The notes under the pieces were generated by a model. It did no database searches, had not been told where the DNA came from, and saw only the letters and a list, made by a program, of their open reading frames with translations. This document shows positions 47,082-58,964 of a stretch of DNA of 64,000 nucleotides, piece after piece. The DNA is from Clytia hemisphaerica. Its lineage: Eukaryota > Cnidaria > Hydrozoa > Leptothecata > Clytiidae. The stretch spans positions 1,861,309-1,925,308 of the forward strand of contig CACVBU010000616.1 in assembly GCA_902728285.1 (NCBI GenBank), given 5' to 3'. The translations under genes were made by a program, and so were the position numbers. Position 1 is the first letter of the stretch. Every line of letters starts with the position of its first letter.

Positions 47082-47344
47082 AGCATTTTTCCTTTTTAAC
47101 TTAACCTAATATTTAGCTTTCATGCCTTTATGGGATGGGGAGATCGTATGATCACAAGAACAGTAAGAAATTCCTGATCATAACAGGGGGGGGGCTATAA
47201 CACGTCAAGTAGACATGACATCTATCCATCTATTTATATAAGTATTATTGGCATAAGGCGTCATATAAAATTTAAAATAAATATTATTGCCATTATAAAA
47301 ACTTGAGCCTGATTCTTTAAATTAGACCTGTCAGTTTTTAAGAT

Positions 47345-47450
47345 ACCAACAGCACGATTAGCCCTAGCGGTTAGCGCGTTGGCTTAGTAAACCTATGGTA
47401 AATTAATGGCTTATGGTTCGAATCTTGATCAAATCATTAATTTTTCGAAA
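47345..47450 (+). repeat. tRNA-like sequence (SINE head or tRNA pseudogene)
   Basis: TAGCCCTAGCGGTTAGCGCG resembles a tRNA D-arm with A-box, and GGTTCGAATCTTGATC contains a perfect B-box (GGTTCGAATCT) about 40 bp later. The acceptor and anticodon stems do not pair well by eye, so a functional tRNA is unlikely. Confidence 0.45.
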
Positions 47451-47599
47451 AACAGTCTTTGAAAGTCTTTTTCGAATATCATATCGTATCAGAAAATTTA
47501 ATGAATCTAATGAAGTAATTTTAACTCCCTAAGTACTAGAAGGAAAGTCTCGGAGAGCCTCAAAAAATGATTGACAGGTCCCTCTGGGGATTTGGTTTT

Positions 47600-47750
47600 T
47601 ATTATTATTATTATTATTTACGAATATTTAAACAGGATAATTCTACAGTCGTAACATATATACATATTTACACTGTTATCTCAGAAGTCCTGCATAAAAC
47701 AGAAACTACATAAAAAGTGATTGACAGAAACTACATAAAAAGTGATTGAC
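47600..47750 (+). repeat. ATT microsatellite and a 25-bp tandem duplication
   Basis: (TTA)n lies at about 47600-47619. At 47698-47747 the unit ACAGAAACTACATAAAAAGT plus GATTG occurs twice in tandem. Confidence 0.85.
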
Positions 47751-48475
47751 ATTCTCGAGGAGATCATTTTCATTTAGGGATTAATTAATATCATTAATTT
47801 TTAGATATCTATGTCAAGACGAATGAAAAAATGGCAGAAAATAATTATCACATTAATTACATCCCATTAAGTAAACACAAACAACTCATTTCAAGACATT
47901 TAAGTGGAAAATCACAACGCGCGACGAAAGGTCTACATTTCGGCGTCGTACTACTACTGCCGTTTTAAAGGAACAAAAAGTATTCCTTTTTTTTCTTTTT
48001 CGATACAAAAAAATCGGTCAAAATCGAACAGTATTAAGCCAATGACATCTTTCATCAATAAAAAGGAACTGATTCCCGAACTGATTTTAGATAAAACGTT
48101 CTAATAAAGTTCAATTTTCTACAGGACGGGCACTTCCTAAAATTTCCTAAACGTATGTGTAATTTTAAGAAAAATAGTATCTAATAATTAACGGATTCCG
48201 TTCCAGAGGAAACGACAGATGAAGAGGCAGAAATGAAACTTGCAAGTGAAGAGTATGACTGAGCGCTTAGAACAATAGAACAAAACTTAAACAAAGAAAA
48301 ACAACAAAAAGTTAACACAGGTATGCTTGAACAAAGTCTGGCTTGACGTTATCTTTTCTTTAGTAGCTTTAGTATGTGGATATGTAGTTATAAATATCAT
48401 TACATTTAGCATATTCGAAGAAAACATCAACTTAACCCTGTATAGTTTCATATCGTCGTCTATTATCGATTCTAG

Positions 48476-48823
48476 GACGAAAGAACCAGCACACCGAGTC
48501 GCTTCCACTAGAACCATTTGACAAAAACGATAAATTTACCATTGACATCTCCAACAAAAGTTTGTCTAATGGTCCGTCTGAGTACGAATCTTTCACCTCA
48601 GAATCTGAATTCGAGTACAATACCGAGTCGCTTCCACAAAAACGATAAAATTACAATTGACATCTCCAACGAAAGTTTGTCTAATGATCAGTCCGAGTAC
48701 GAATCTTCCACCTCAGAATCTGAATTCGAGTACAATTTCAAGCATTACAGTGACGGCAGTAATGAGAGTGAAAGCGGTTTTGAAGAGATGGTCATTGAAG
48801 CTGAAAGAATAACAGAAGCGTAA
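48476..48823 (+). CDS. Acidic Ser/Glu-rich module upstream of the MULE-ULP1 gene, duplicated and frameshifted
   Basis: Two near-identical copies of about 110-125 bp (from CCGAGTCGCTTCCAC at 48498 and again at 48623) encode the peptide DISN(K/E)SLSN...SEYES then TSESEFEYN. The first copy is read from a possible acceptor at 48475 and reaches a TAA in copy 2; the second copy is open in another frame (to the stop at 48823), so the duplication shifted the frame. The acidic composition resembles N-terminal tails of transposases such as the KDZ tail in this window. It may be a damaged 5-prime exon of the gene starting at 49226, or separate. Confidence 0.45.
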
Positions 48824-49225
48824 ATTAAAAGTCTTTTGTTTATGTTTTTACAAGGATAACGCTACTGCCCGGGGGTAAGGGTTGCGAGCTGATGGGTGTG
48901 TACCGCCCAACTTTCGACCCTCGGACCCTTAGCGGGACTAAAAGAGAAAAATTACTAAAATTTGGTGAATTTTACGACCCTCATTGGGACTAATTTGGTC
49001 TTTCAAGTAGCAAAAAGTTGAAATTTGATCAAACTTTGATCTTTTTGGGAGCAAAAAGTTGAAATCTCCTTTTTTCCTACCCTTAAGGGCGGGATATTCC
49101 GTAAGTACCCTTCTCTTGCCTAAGTAACCCCTCCAGCGTTGCTGGTTTCAAACGGTAACAAAGCTGAGTCTAATCAAAATTAGTGCATTTTATAAACATT
49201 ATGTATAAAAATCTTTAAAATTTAG
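48824..49225. other. Non-coding stretch before the first sure MULE exon
   Basis: A 48850-49150 segment has CCCGGGGGTAAGG, CCCTCGGACCCTTAGCGGGA and similar GC-richer motifs with weak self-complementarity. It may be a decayed repeat. No exon seen. Confidence 0.35.
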
Positions 49226-52200
49226 ATCACAAGACGAAGGCGTTATTAACGAAAACAAACCTACATCATCAAAGAAAGAACAAGGTATATTCTTTCTGCT
49301 GCATTTGATAGAATTTAGCACATAATACAAATTTAAGTTACAAGGGGGTTACAAGCCATTCACTACATTGATATCTATCTTCTTTCTTAATCAGCGTACA
49401 TCGTGATTGATTCACCGAGTATTGAAGCAGCCTATGGCGAAATAAGAAGACATGAAATTGAAAACGTCGTCGAATACGTGAAGCAAGCCAGTAAAAACTT
49501 TGGTCAAGGTAAAAATTCCAATTATTTTCGTATTATGTATATTATGTACTGTGATTTACTACTCATTGATTCATTTGAGTGCGGGATAGAAACACATTCA
49601 TAAATTCTTTTCTATAGAAGAAGAAGACTTTAAGGAAGACCACAAAGTTTACTGGGAGACTGAACAAATACCATACACTGGAGTTCCTTTTATGATTGTT
49701 GGATCGCAAAGGTTATATTGCGCTCATGGACAGGATTTCAATAAATCTCACAAAGAAAAACGATTAGCAAAACAAGCTGAGGTATTTTATATTTTACTTT
49801 TTATATCAAGCTGCTGCTCTGTGTATTTATATTAGTTTTTGTCTACAATGCACTACTGTAAATATTAATTTTCCTTCAAAAATACACAACAAAATAAAAA
49901 TCTATAATTAATTTTCCCTACCAGGAGGAACAAGGAGAGTCAAAGAAAACACGTAACCTCATCCAAGATACGAAGAAAGTAAACTGTCCAGCGAAAATTC
50001 GAATCCGTGAAATCATCCGTTTACCAGAATATGAGGTAAAAATGTGTTTAAAATTAAAAAAAAAACTTTTCAAGATATCAAAATAGCGGAATCAAAAGCC
50101 ACAGATATCACATGTATCATATTCCTTTTCACACAAGATAGGCTATTTGCTTACAGATTACCCACAAATATTATTCCAGTAAAAAAGCACACTGTCCACC
50201 ATTTGTCTAGACGGAATGTTCGGATCCAGTCAAGTAGTTTAAGATCAGTCCCCAAGCTAATAGCTTCAAACAGTATCTCTTCGTATGGTTTAGATCGAAG
50301 GGCCAACTCATCATCATAAAAGAACGGCATCAAAAACTCTTAAAGAAAATTTGAAAGATGCGAAACAGGAACGCCGATTTATAGTGCAAATATCAAAACC
50401 AGATGAGCATGTTGGGCATTACACTGGATCTGTAAGTGTAAAATGTTGAAAGAAATTGTTTTAGATGATCTTTTTTTAAACATACAAAAAATTGTTTTAC
50501 GTGATTTTCCTTGAAAGTACAAGAAATTGTTTCAAGTAATTTTCCTTGGAAAATACAAGAAAGTGCAAATTTTCTTAAGACAATACAAGTTATTACTTCT
50601 AAATTTTTCTTTTTAAATCAAAATATTGAAAGACAAACTACTTTGAAATACATACACACTTGAAATGAAGCACTGAGAGATATGACTTTTTTTACCTCAG
50701 CGTGCTGGCTTGTCACAAAGAATCGACTCGAAAATAATAAAGAAAATAATGGAACTCGCAGAGAAGGGAGTCGGAAAACCAAGAGAAATGCGAATACACA
50801 TTCATACGTACTTGGAGAATGAACTTTTCAGGGAAGAGGAGCTTCCACCCAAATACAATAGACGTTTCCATCCAACAAACGAGGACTTTCGGGCTCACAT
50901 CAACAGGGTTGTGGTCAAGAACCGTTTCTCAAAAATCGACCAAGCTAACATTCAAGAATTGGTTTCAAAGTGGGAAAGTAAAAACCCACAAGATCAATAC
51001 TTTTTCCGGCCGTTTGACCATGGCAACGAGTACCAAGTTTATGATGAGGAAGGCAACACACTTGATGAATTGGAATTGAGCACCAAGCAAACGTTGCTAT
51101 TCGTACACCAAAGCGAGGAAATGAAGAGGCTAATGAAGCGTTACGGTGACAACGTCTGCTTGTTGGACGCCACATACAAAACTACTCAATACACCATCCC
51201 GTTGTTTTTAGTGGCTACGAAGACAAATGTTGACTACCAGGTCGTTGGGGTGTTCTGCCTCCAGGACGAAAAGACAAGTTCTATCTTAGAGGCGTTGGGA
51301 AAGCTGAAAGAGTGGAACCCAGAGTGGAGCCCAAAGGTCATGCTAGTTGATTATTGTGAAACGGAGATTAATGCCCTCGAGACATTATTCCCAGGTAAAG
51401 TTAAACAAGTTAGAATTAGAATTCATTTTATGTATAATAATATATTTCTATGTTCCCTTGAACTCAACAAGTTAGTGAGGGTCGTAATGAATAATGTATA
51501 TCCACCATCGATAAGTGAGTGGATTAAGAAATTGATTACCTTTTGATTGATGTTGACAAAAACAGCAACACGTTTTTTACTTTAGAAACCATTGTTCTAC
51601 TGTGTGATTTTCACCGCGAACAATCGTGGGATCGTTGGCTGAAAAAGGGAAAGAATGGAATGAACGAAAAGTATGTAGAAGGAACCACCAAACGTGAAGT
51701 TGTCTTAGAGTTGTTAAGACCAATCGCCAAATCCATGACGGAAGAAGAAATGAAAAAACGCATGAACGTATTGAAATGTAGCCAAGTTTGGAATGAATCG
51801 GCGAAATTACAGGCATGGCTCAATGACACTTGGTTCTCTTGCTGCAAGGTAATTTTCTTTGAAAAAATTAAAAGTCTTAGGATAATATGAAAAAGATGAT
51901 TCACAATTCGTTAATTACAATGGATTTTATAAAAATTAAAAGAAAAAAATCTTACTTTTAGAGATGGGTGTATTACTATCGAAAAGACTTGCTTCCTATC
52001 GAAGTTAACACAACCAATGGAGTGGAAAGGAAGAACCGCGATTTGAAGTACGAGTACCTTCGGCGGTATAATGACAAAACTTTGAGTGGTATGCTGAAAG
52101 TTTTGACACAAGAGTTTCTCCCTGAAAAATACAACGAGTAAGATAATTTATAAAAATAACTATGTAACAAATTTGCTAACATTTTTCATAAAATACTGAA

Positions 52201-55200
52201 ATGAAATCATGTACTTAGATTTTAGAAATAAGAATTACACTTCAATATTAAAAACGTATAATTGATCATAAACTTTTATTTTTGGCATTTAGTTACTACA
52301 AGAAGAACCTGAAAAATTCGTCGATGCACAAAAGGTACAACAGAAACGTACCAACGTTTCTGCGCAACAGACCAACAAAAGTAATCGACCACTGTCAAAA
52401 GAAAATAGCACTGTGTAAACAGTTCAACAAGTCAAACATCACACGGACAAGTGGACAAGGCTACACAGTTGTAAGCAAGCGCACATTTGATACCTACCAT
52501 ACAGATTTGGGATCTCCAAAGTGCGAGTGTCACTCTTGGCTCAAGACAAAGCTACCCTGCAAGCATATGTTTGCAATAATCAACCACACAGACGAATCGT
52601 GGACATCATTTCCTGCGAGGTATCGAGACTCCGTCTACATGACTCTTGATGAATATGTTGTTGGAAACATTGATGACGAATCTGGTAACGAAAAAGATGA
52701 GTCCCATTATGATTTTGATGGTATCGATGCTGATGACGAAAGTGAAATTAAGCAACAAATATTTCTGCATATTCCTAAGAAGAGAAAAATCACACTCACA
52801 AAGTTTTCAGAATGCAGAGAATTGATGCACGAAATCATTTCATTGACTTACATTGTTCCCTCTTCAGAGGAAAACGTAAGTCTTTACTTAGTGCCAAGAA
52901 ATACCTTTTCGAGTATTTTCTCAAAAAAGCTACTTTACTAGGTTGAAAGATAATTCATACTTTTGATGCATGATGATGTTTTCTAACAAATTCTTGATCA
53001 ATATTGAATAAAGCTATCATTCTAATAACATCAAAACCAATCTAAATTTTCAGATTGCAGATAGACTTTCAGAGCAACTCGTTTCCATAAGGAATCAACT
53101 ACATGAAGTTGTGCCAAAGGAGAGAGGTTTTGTTAAAGAAGGAGAACAAGTTCCGAAGCAGAAGAAGAAGAAGAAGAAAGTAGAATCCAAAAGAACTAAC
53201 TTTGCTCAATTACCAAAAGCTAAACCACGCAAACAGGTTGCCACAGGACGTGTTGGTATTGGTGCAGAAAGGCAAAGAAAAGCTGCAGCTAGCAAAACCA
53301 TCGAACAAGAAGCACGTAAAGATGTAAGTTGAATCATCTTCAAAGTGATCTGTAAACTTTACATGCACCATATTACCCATAATAGTCCTGACTGTTAAAT
53401 TTACACATTAAAACAATAGAAATTGTTTTGATATATTTAGGTATCAGTGAAAGAAGAAATGGTTGACTGGACGATCCCCTGTATTTACATCACACCTGAT
53501 GAGAAGGAGGATTGTAATGGTGAGAGTTTTTCCATATTAGTTTTGAATAATTTTAAATCTAATTTATCTAGCTCACTGGTTATTCTTTTATCAATAAAAA
53601 TCAAACACGTACTTACTTTGAACTTTTATAGATGCAATTCCGTTAACTAACAAAGAAGAAGATAATGGGGCAATACCTGCTCGTCCAAATGGTGAAACAA
53701 ATATAAAGGTGTGTGACTCTCCTATATATTTATTGATCTCATTATCTTGCAAAAAGTTTGAACTTTTGAATTGGAACTTTTTATGATAATTTATAGGAGG
53801 AGGAATGCAAAAAGGAACAAGTGGACATACACAAAAATAAAATCAATAAAGGTTAGTTACCACGATCATGATGGTACTCTTTGATTCATGTGTCTTTAAT
53901 TATTAAAATTCAATATTTATGCTTCTTTTTTGCTGGTACAAGCAGAATTTCAGTTCTAATTTGTTAATATCGATCATCATGTGAATAAAACTTGAATGTA
54001 AATTTTTCCCATCAAGATTTTGAATACTTACTTTAGATTGTTTCATCAAGTGCAGTGCAAGTGAAGGTGATTTATTATCTTACTTATCTAACATTGCAAA
54101 GAAGATGACTTTTCTCATAGCCTGATTAAAGCATGGAATTGTTTTTATATATATTATTTATCTATTAATATTTACAATTAAATTTACTTTTTAAGCTGTT
54201 GACAAGGTGGCTGGAATGTCTCAAAACCACTTGATGGCTGTGATAAACAAAACATGTTACTTATTTCGAAATGATTTTGTGAACATTTTGCAAGGGAAAG
54301 TAAATGACAATATCATTGAAGCATACTTGAAAGCTATTGCATCTGATGCCAATAAGAGAAAGGTATGTTCCAGTTTAAGAAAATATATGTTTTAATAAAT
54401 AACTTATCAGTGAAAATAACAATAGTTCAAATACTGCTAAATTTTTACCTTTAATTTTATTCTTATTTAAAAAAAGTGATCACTCAGGTTGTACTTCCAT
54501 TTCAGGCTAACCGTGTTTGCATACTGGAATGTCGATTGTCAACAAATCTTATAAAATCTCAAGTTCAAGATAAACTTGTGATTCCAGAAGCACTCAAGGT
54601 AACTTATAATCTATATATTTTTTACACATTTTTTACCATTTTTCTGTTTTTATAAACTTTATCAACTCATTACTATTTTTATTGAATTTTATTAAATCTT
54701 TGTAGAAAAATATTTTGGCAAGTGAGATGACTTTTGGTGTGTACAATACAGGAGCAGATCACTGGTGTTTGTTGGTGAGCAAAAAACTCCAAGGATAGAT
54801 ATCTAACCTTTCACATATCATTATCATTTTTTTATTTGATTTGCAAAATGATTATATATAAAGTTTGGCTGATTTGATTCTACCAGAAGAAACATTAGAC
54901 TTTGACATTTAATAAAAACCTTTTCATTCGATAATTTTCAGGTTATAGTGCCATCCAATAAAACACTGACTTTGTTCAATCCTATGGATGAATCCCGAAG
55001 TGATGTATCAATATTGCAAGTTCGTTGGCGGTGAGTATTTAATAATTGCTTATGTATAACCAAGAGCCAAGAGCATTGTGTCTTGCAATCTTTGAAGGAG
55101 CTTGGGGAGATTGACATTGTCACTGAACAATGCTTCTATCAGAATTTCAATTCTATTTTTGTATTTAACTATCTTTTTTCAAATTATACAAAACTATTGA

Positions 55201-56070
55201 TTGCTCAAATTTTGCAACTTGTTTTTTTTACCTTTTAGAAAAATTGTTGAGATGAATAATCTTGTGAGTGACTGGAGTGTTACAAAAGTAGAGGAACATG
55301 CAACACAAGAAGATGCAGTTTCGTGTGGTGTATTTTGCTTGAAAGTAATTTACATATTTCTATTTAATAAGACATAATATCAAACCTTTTTCAATTCATT
55401 TCCTCTCCCTTTTATCTTTAAACCCCTATACAATAAATATATTTTTTAATTTTTAGTTTGCAGAGGTACTTGTAAAAGGATTGGCAATTCCAAAAACCCT
55501 ATCGAAAATTGATTTGCAAATCTACCGAAAAGAGGTTGCAATGTTGTTGATTACAATTGGAGGTAATTATTTTGCGTAAAAGAGGTTACTTTCTTGTCGC
55601 CTACAGTGGAAGCCCCAATAACTATACATGGGGACATAGTGAGAATCCTTGCTCTTAATATTACTAGCAGATTAGACAGAAATATGTCATCTACCATTTA
55701 AAATATTTTATATTTTAAGAGAAAGGACCGTGGAATACACAACTTTGTAGGATTTGTGGATACGATGATGAACCTGAAGAAATTGCACTCATGCAGCAAA
55801 ACCAAGATCACATTAATTGGGTAATTTTCTATCATCTAGATCTAAAATCATGGATGTCTTCTTGTGTTTATAAGATGCTTTTGCAAGTTAAGTCTGTGTG
55901 TTGCGTTATGACGTTTTACGTATGTTTTAAATTTCTTTCTTTTTTAGGTGAAGTGTAAATTTTGCCATCCAATAAAGTGGTTTCATTTTGGGTGTCTTTT
56001 GAATTCTGTTCAATCATTGAAAAATCAAAAGGAGATGGCTACTACTAATTGTTTTCAATTGAGACATTGA
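49226..56070 (+). CDS. MULE transposase fused to a ULP1-type (C48) protease and PHD-like zinc finger
   Basis: Exons: 49226-49284, 49395-49508, 49618-49781, 49925-50035, 50294-50431, 50701-51394, 51586-51848, 51962-52137, 52293-52875, 53054-53323, 53441-53519, 53632-53708, 53797-53851, 54196-54362, 54506-54598, 54706-54774, 54942-55030, 55239-55344, 55457-55562, 55720-55820, 55948-56070. All 20 joins keep phase: about 1,211 residues plus stop. Order: CaRF/ALS2CR8-like region (TGVPFMIVGSQRLYCAHGQD; KKVNCPAKIRIREI), MULE DDE core (Asp in LLDATYKTT, Asp in LVDYCETE, Glu in TTNGVERKN), SWIM finger (CECHSWLKTKLPCKH), a Lys-rich linker (KQKKKKKKVESKR), C48 protease (His in GADHWCLL, Gln and Cys in TQEDAVSCGVFCLKF), then CRICG ... 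CKFCHPIKWFHFGC. The protease Asp position reads LFNPMDES, so Asn or a shifted Asp. The MULE part would cut and paste DNA; ULP1 would cleave SUMO-like conjugates. The true 5-prime exon is unresolved (49226 needs a preceding phase-2 exon). Confidence 0.9.
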
Positions 56071-56608
56071 GGCAGGGAAGAGAAAACGCTTGGTTGCTGT
56101 CTGTCTGGGCATTTTGCTCTTCTAACTACCTGTTTGGATTTTTCTGGATTTTTCCATGCATAAAAGGTCCTGCATAAAAACTAAAACGTCCACGTTGTAC
56201 AGTTCTGTACAGTTGTAAACTTCAAAACACGAAAACGTTGTATATAAATATCCTTATTTATAAGAGGAAAGTTATCTTTGTACATAGCTACTACGATTTA
56301 TTTTGATGATTAAAGAGACACAAAAAACTAACTTAAAACATGTATAAAATGTTTAAAGGTGTAGACCTTTTCATTTTGGAAAGAAGGAAAGGTATACTCA
56401 CCATATGCATATGGACTCATGATCGTCTTCTATAGAGAATGTCGGAAAGGGAAATTCTAGAGATCTCTCTCCGCTTTGTTTACACTTTCCGGTTTTTGAT
56501 ATCGGGTTCAAATATCGGATTTTTTCTAAGATCGGAACTATCGGATTTCATAAAAAGCCGATCACATCTTGGAGGTTTGTATCTTACGTTTTCCCATTCA
56601 AATGGCGA
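56071..56608. other. 3-prime flank of the MULE gene, no gene seen
   Basis: The stretch contains possible 3-prime UTR (ATTAAAGAG-like and AATAAA-like signals are weak) and an AT-rich tail. I found no inverted partner on the other side of the gene that would mark MULE terminal repeats. TCCTGCATAAAA near 56168 resembles TCCTGCATAAAA near 47691, but in direct orientation. Confidence 0.35.
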
Positions 56609-56609
56609 T

Positions 56610-56755
56610 TAAACACAAAAGGCTATAGGCAAGGATAGGTAGAAAGCACACAGATATGTCTACATGGTATTTTCAGTTCTGGACGGAATAAACACTGTGA
56701 AAACGGCACAGACAAAATATGTACAGGAATATAAACTAGGAAAATAAAACAAATG
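56610..56755 (-). repeat. Split direct repeat B2 of the Ngaro-type element
   Basis: Matches 57144-57289 almost perfectly over 146 bp (one visible difference, TTCTGGACGG against TTCTTGACGG). It forms the 3-prime terminus of the element. Confidence 0.9.
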
Positions 56756-56972
56756 ATTACAGGAGAACAGTACAGTAAATAATGACACAATACAAACATA
56801 TAGGTATATAAAATCAATGAGCCAGCAAATGGCAAATACATAGTATAGACTGTAAAAGAAACGGTTCACATAAAGAAAATCTAAGAAAAATATCAATATA
56901 GTCGGTGTCCTAAGCATTAAATGAGATTGGACCTAGGAAAGCTTCCACCAAGATGCAGGGGAGGGAGGCGGA

Positions 56973-57289
56973 GCAAAAAACAGCAGTCTGCACTGAAGAA
57001 CTGAAGAACTGAAAAAGGCCCATGTGGAAAATCTGAGGCCTTATAAGGGGCATGAAAGTGAGGCTAATTCAAGAGTCCGGATTAGGACCAAAACAAACCA
57101 ATTGCATCTAAACCCTGATATACAAAAACATATATCAGACACTTAAACACAAAAGGCTATAGGCAAGGATAGGTAGAAAGCACACAGATATGTCTACATG
57201 GTATTTTCAGTTCTTGACGGAATAAACACTGTGAAAACGGCACAGACAAAATATGTACAGGAATATAAACTAGGAAAATAAAACAAATG
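56973..57289 (-). repeat. Abutting repeats A2 and B1 of the Ngaro-type element
   Basis: A2 (56973-57143) matches A1 at 61388-61558, a constant offset of 4,415 bp. B1 (57144-57289) matches B2. The junction between them on the minus strand reads GTGTTTAAGTGTCTGATA, the internal point where recombination through a circular intermediate would rejoin the termini. Confidence 0.9.
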
Positions 57290-57308
57290 TCCAAATCCAA
57301 TGTGTGTA

Positions 57309-58320
57309 TTAGTTGTTAGATAGAGAAGAAATATATGAAGAAATAGAATGCTGGGCATGCAAACGCTGCGACAAGGGCATATGTAGGTAAAGATACATTG
57401 CATCAGACTTCCAGTCACCCATAACTGCAATGGAGTCAAGAGGCACACCAGCCTCCAAAGCAAAGGTAGCCCCACCACGTCGGAATGAGTGTGACCCATA
57501 TTGACGGTGTGAGAGCCCAGAACGTGAGAGGTGTGCTTGAAGAATGTACATGAAATCCCGGTAAACAAAAACTCGGTTAGCCCCCAGGTAGGAATCCCTC
57601 CAACAAAAAGCTTGATCACATGGGAGGGCCCCTGGGGTAAGGGAGAAGGCATGTGAAACTGCTGAAACAGGACAGAGGTGAGACGAAGGCATCGCCACCA
57701 GTGGTATAGTAACAGTGCGTTGACCAAACTGGATAGTCTTGCTCCATCTCACCCTGATGTGGATCTCAGAATCCAAAAAGGTAAAATCATCCCTGGTGAG
57801 AAAAGTGTCTGGGGAAAAATCCTTCTGGGAAACGGGTAAAAGGTGACTCTTCCGAAAAAGCCCAAAAAAGGAGACCAGACATAGAGCCCAAAAGGAAGCT
57901 TGTTTACTATCCCGCAGGTTGAGCTGGGAGTGAATGAAAGAAAGAATCTCAACCGTGATGGGAAGCTTGGGGACTGGAGGGACACCCTTGGAGCGCTTGA
58001 TACCCTTCAACACAGAGGACAGGAAAAAATTATCAAGAAGAGGGTTGGGGAATCCCATCTCACGATGCAGGAGGCCAACAATGTTCAAATATATACAAAC
58101 AGACTGAGGTAACAGGAAACGGGCTAGATACGCAGCATACATGCAGAGGTGCACACATTTAGCAGGAGCTGGCGATAGATCAAGCATATTGCAAAACTGA
58201 AGATAGACCTTGCGGTGAGTACGGTAGGCCTTGCGGGTATTGATAGCATAGGTGGCTTCACGATAGAACTGCACATCTGCCAGCAGCGAAGACGCAAACT
58301 CTAAAAAGCAGAGTGAAGAC
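57309..58320 (-). CDS. Ngaro-type tyrosine recombinase
   Basis: A 321-codon frame ends at 57309; it is open some 12 codons further upstream (FASSLLADVQFYREATYAIN), so the true N-terminus lies near 58310. The N-terminal SAM-like domain (YAINTRKAYRTHRKVYLQFC) is followed by the catalytic domain: Arg in GLFRKSHLLPVS, a Lys strand near RVRWSKTIQFGQR, the His-x-x-Arg box in GSHSFRRGGATFA, then VMGDWKSDAMYLYL with the conserved Trp and the nucleophile Tyr. All catalytic residues are present and the frame is intact, so this is the best preserved gene of the element. It would integrate the circular cDNA. Confidence 0.9.
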
Positions 58321-58415
58321 GTGAGCCGGAGCCATGCAAGCCAAGAAGAAAACAGAAACAGTTCACAGACATGTGCCAGACAACATTATCAGTGGAAGCA
58401 GATTGACCAAAATAG

Positions 58416-58964
58416 TCACAAAGATACTGGAGAAAGGCTGCAAGATGTGCATAGTCGAGATACATGATCAGCAACAACATTTTGGACTCCCGGCACATGA
58501 AAAACTTTAAGGCGAAAGTTATAGCTGGCAGAACACCAGAACAGACGTCTGATGTAAGTCATCATGAGCGGGTTGCGAGATGATCCCTTATTCAACATCC
58601 CAACTGCAGCCGTGTTGTCACAGTAAATATGGACAACCTTATTACACAGGTAAGGTGCCCAGCGTTCCAAGGCAAAAACAATGCAAAGCGCTTCCTTGTA
58701 GTTGATGTGCAAGCCTGCCAGGGCAGGAGCATCAACCAACAAGTTAGAATAGAACCAGTCATTTTCAAAAACTGCTCCGATGCCAGTTGTACAGGCATCC
58801 GTGTGGATGTTGGTAACAGGTCTAGTGTCATGAAAGGAACACTGACCATTAAAAATCTCAAGAAAATCTAACCACCAAGAAATGTCCTTAAAAAACTCCT
58901 CACTCAACAAACACTTGGATGACTGTTTCTGTAAGGAGCCCATAAGGTCAAGAATACGACGCAA
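58416..58964 (-). CDS. Ngaro-type RNase H domain
   Basis: Reads in a different frame from the RT upstream and overlaps its end; the two are connected at a run of five T on the minus strand (near 58958-58962), where a one-base change shifts frame. The start is therefore not a real initiation site. RNase H motifs are seen: TNIHTDACTTGIGAV (first Asp), the YKEALCIVFALERW Glu, the HIYCDNTAAVGML Asp and the GVQNVVADHVSRL C-terminal Asp. It stops about 140 bp before the recombinase, with further stops between. Confidence 0.85.
   Translation of the reverse strand: MRRILDLMGSLQKQSSKCLLSEEFFKDISWWLDFLEIFNGQCSFHDTRPVTNIHTDACTTGIGAVFENDWFYSNLLVDAPALAGLHINYKEALCIVFALERWAPYLCNKVVHIYCDNTAAVGMLNKGSSRNPLMMTYIRRLFWCSASYNFRLKVFHVPGVQNVVADHVSRLCTSCSLSPVSL

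Larger units (their letters stand above)
43172..47110 (-). mobile_element. DIRS1-like tyrosine-recombinase retrotransposon, degenerate
   Basis: On the minus strand, in order: a gag-like N-terminus (from 47081), reverse transcriptase, RNase H plus the conserved DIRS post-RNase-H segment, and a tyrosine recombinase, followed by a 3-prime non-coding region rich in inverted and direct repeats (about 43255-43770). DIRS-group elements integrate by recombinase and have neither integrase nor protease, as here. The coding part is interrupted by frame changes and in-frame stops (see the individual entries). The exact ends are not determined; I could not find an inverted copy of the 3-prime repeats at the 5-prime end. 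Confidence 0.85.

Noticed and set aside
47345-47450. Functional tRNA gene
   Set aside because: The B-box is perfect but acceptor and anticodon stems do not pair by eye, so it was listed as tRNA-like only.
48327-48521. Hydrophobic open frame that might be a membrane protein
   Set aside because: Short, overlapped by an opposite-strand frame and without splice or domain support.
50044-50319. Plus and minus open frames between 50044 and 50333
   Set aside because: They cover an intron of the MULE gene; the in-phase exon starts at 50294 after a TTTAG acceptor and continues the CaRF-like domain.
47690-56190. TCCTGCATAAAA near 47691 and 56168 as terminal repeats of the MULE element
   Set aside because: The two are in direct, not inverted, orientation and only about 12-18 bp long; MULE termini should be inverted and longer.
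57194-57727. Minus-strand 177-codon open frame over the recombinase 3-prime end and repeat B1
   Set aside because: It overlaps the YR gene in another frame and its peptide is a shadow of YR; the end reads through the B1 repeat.
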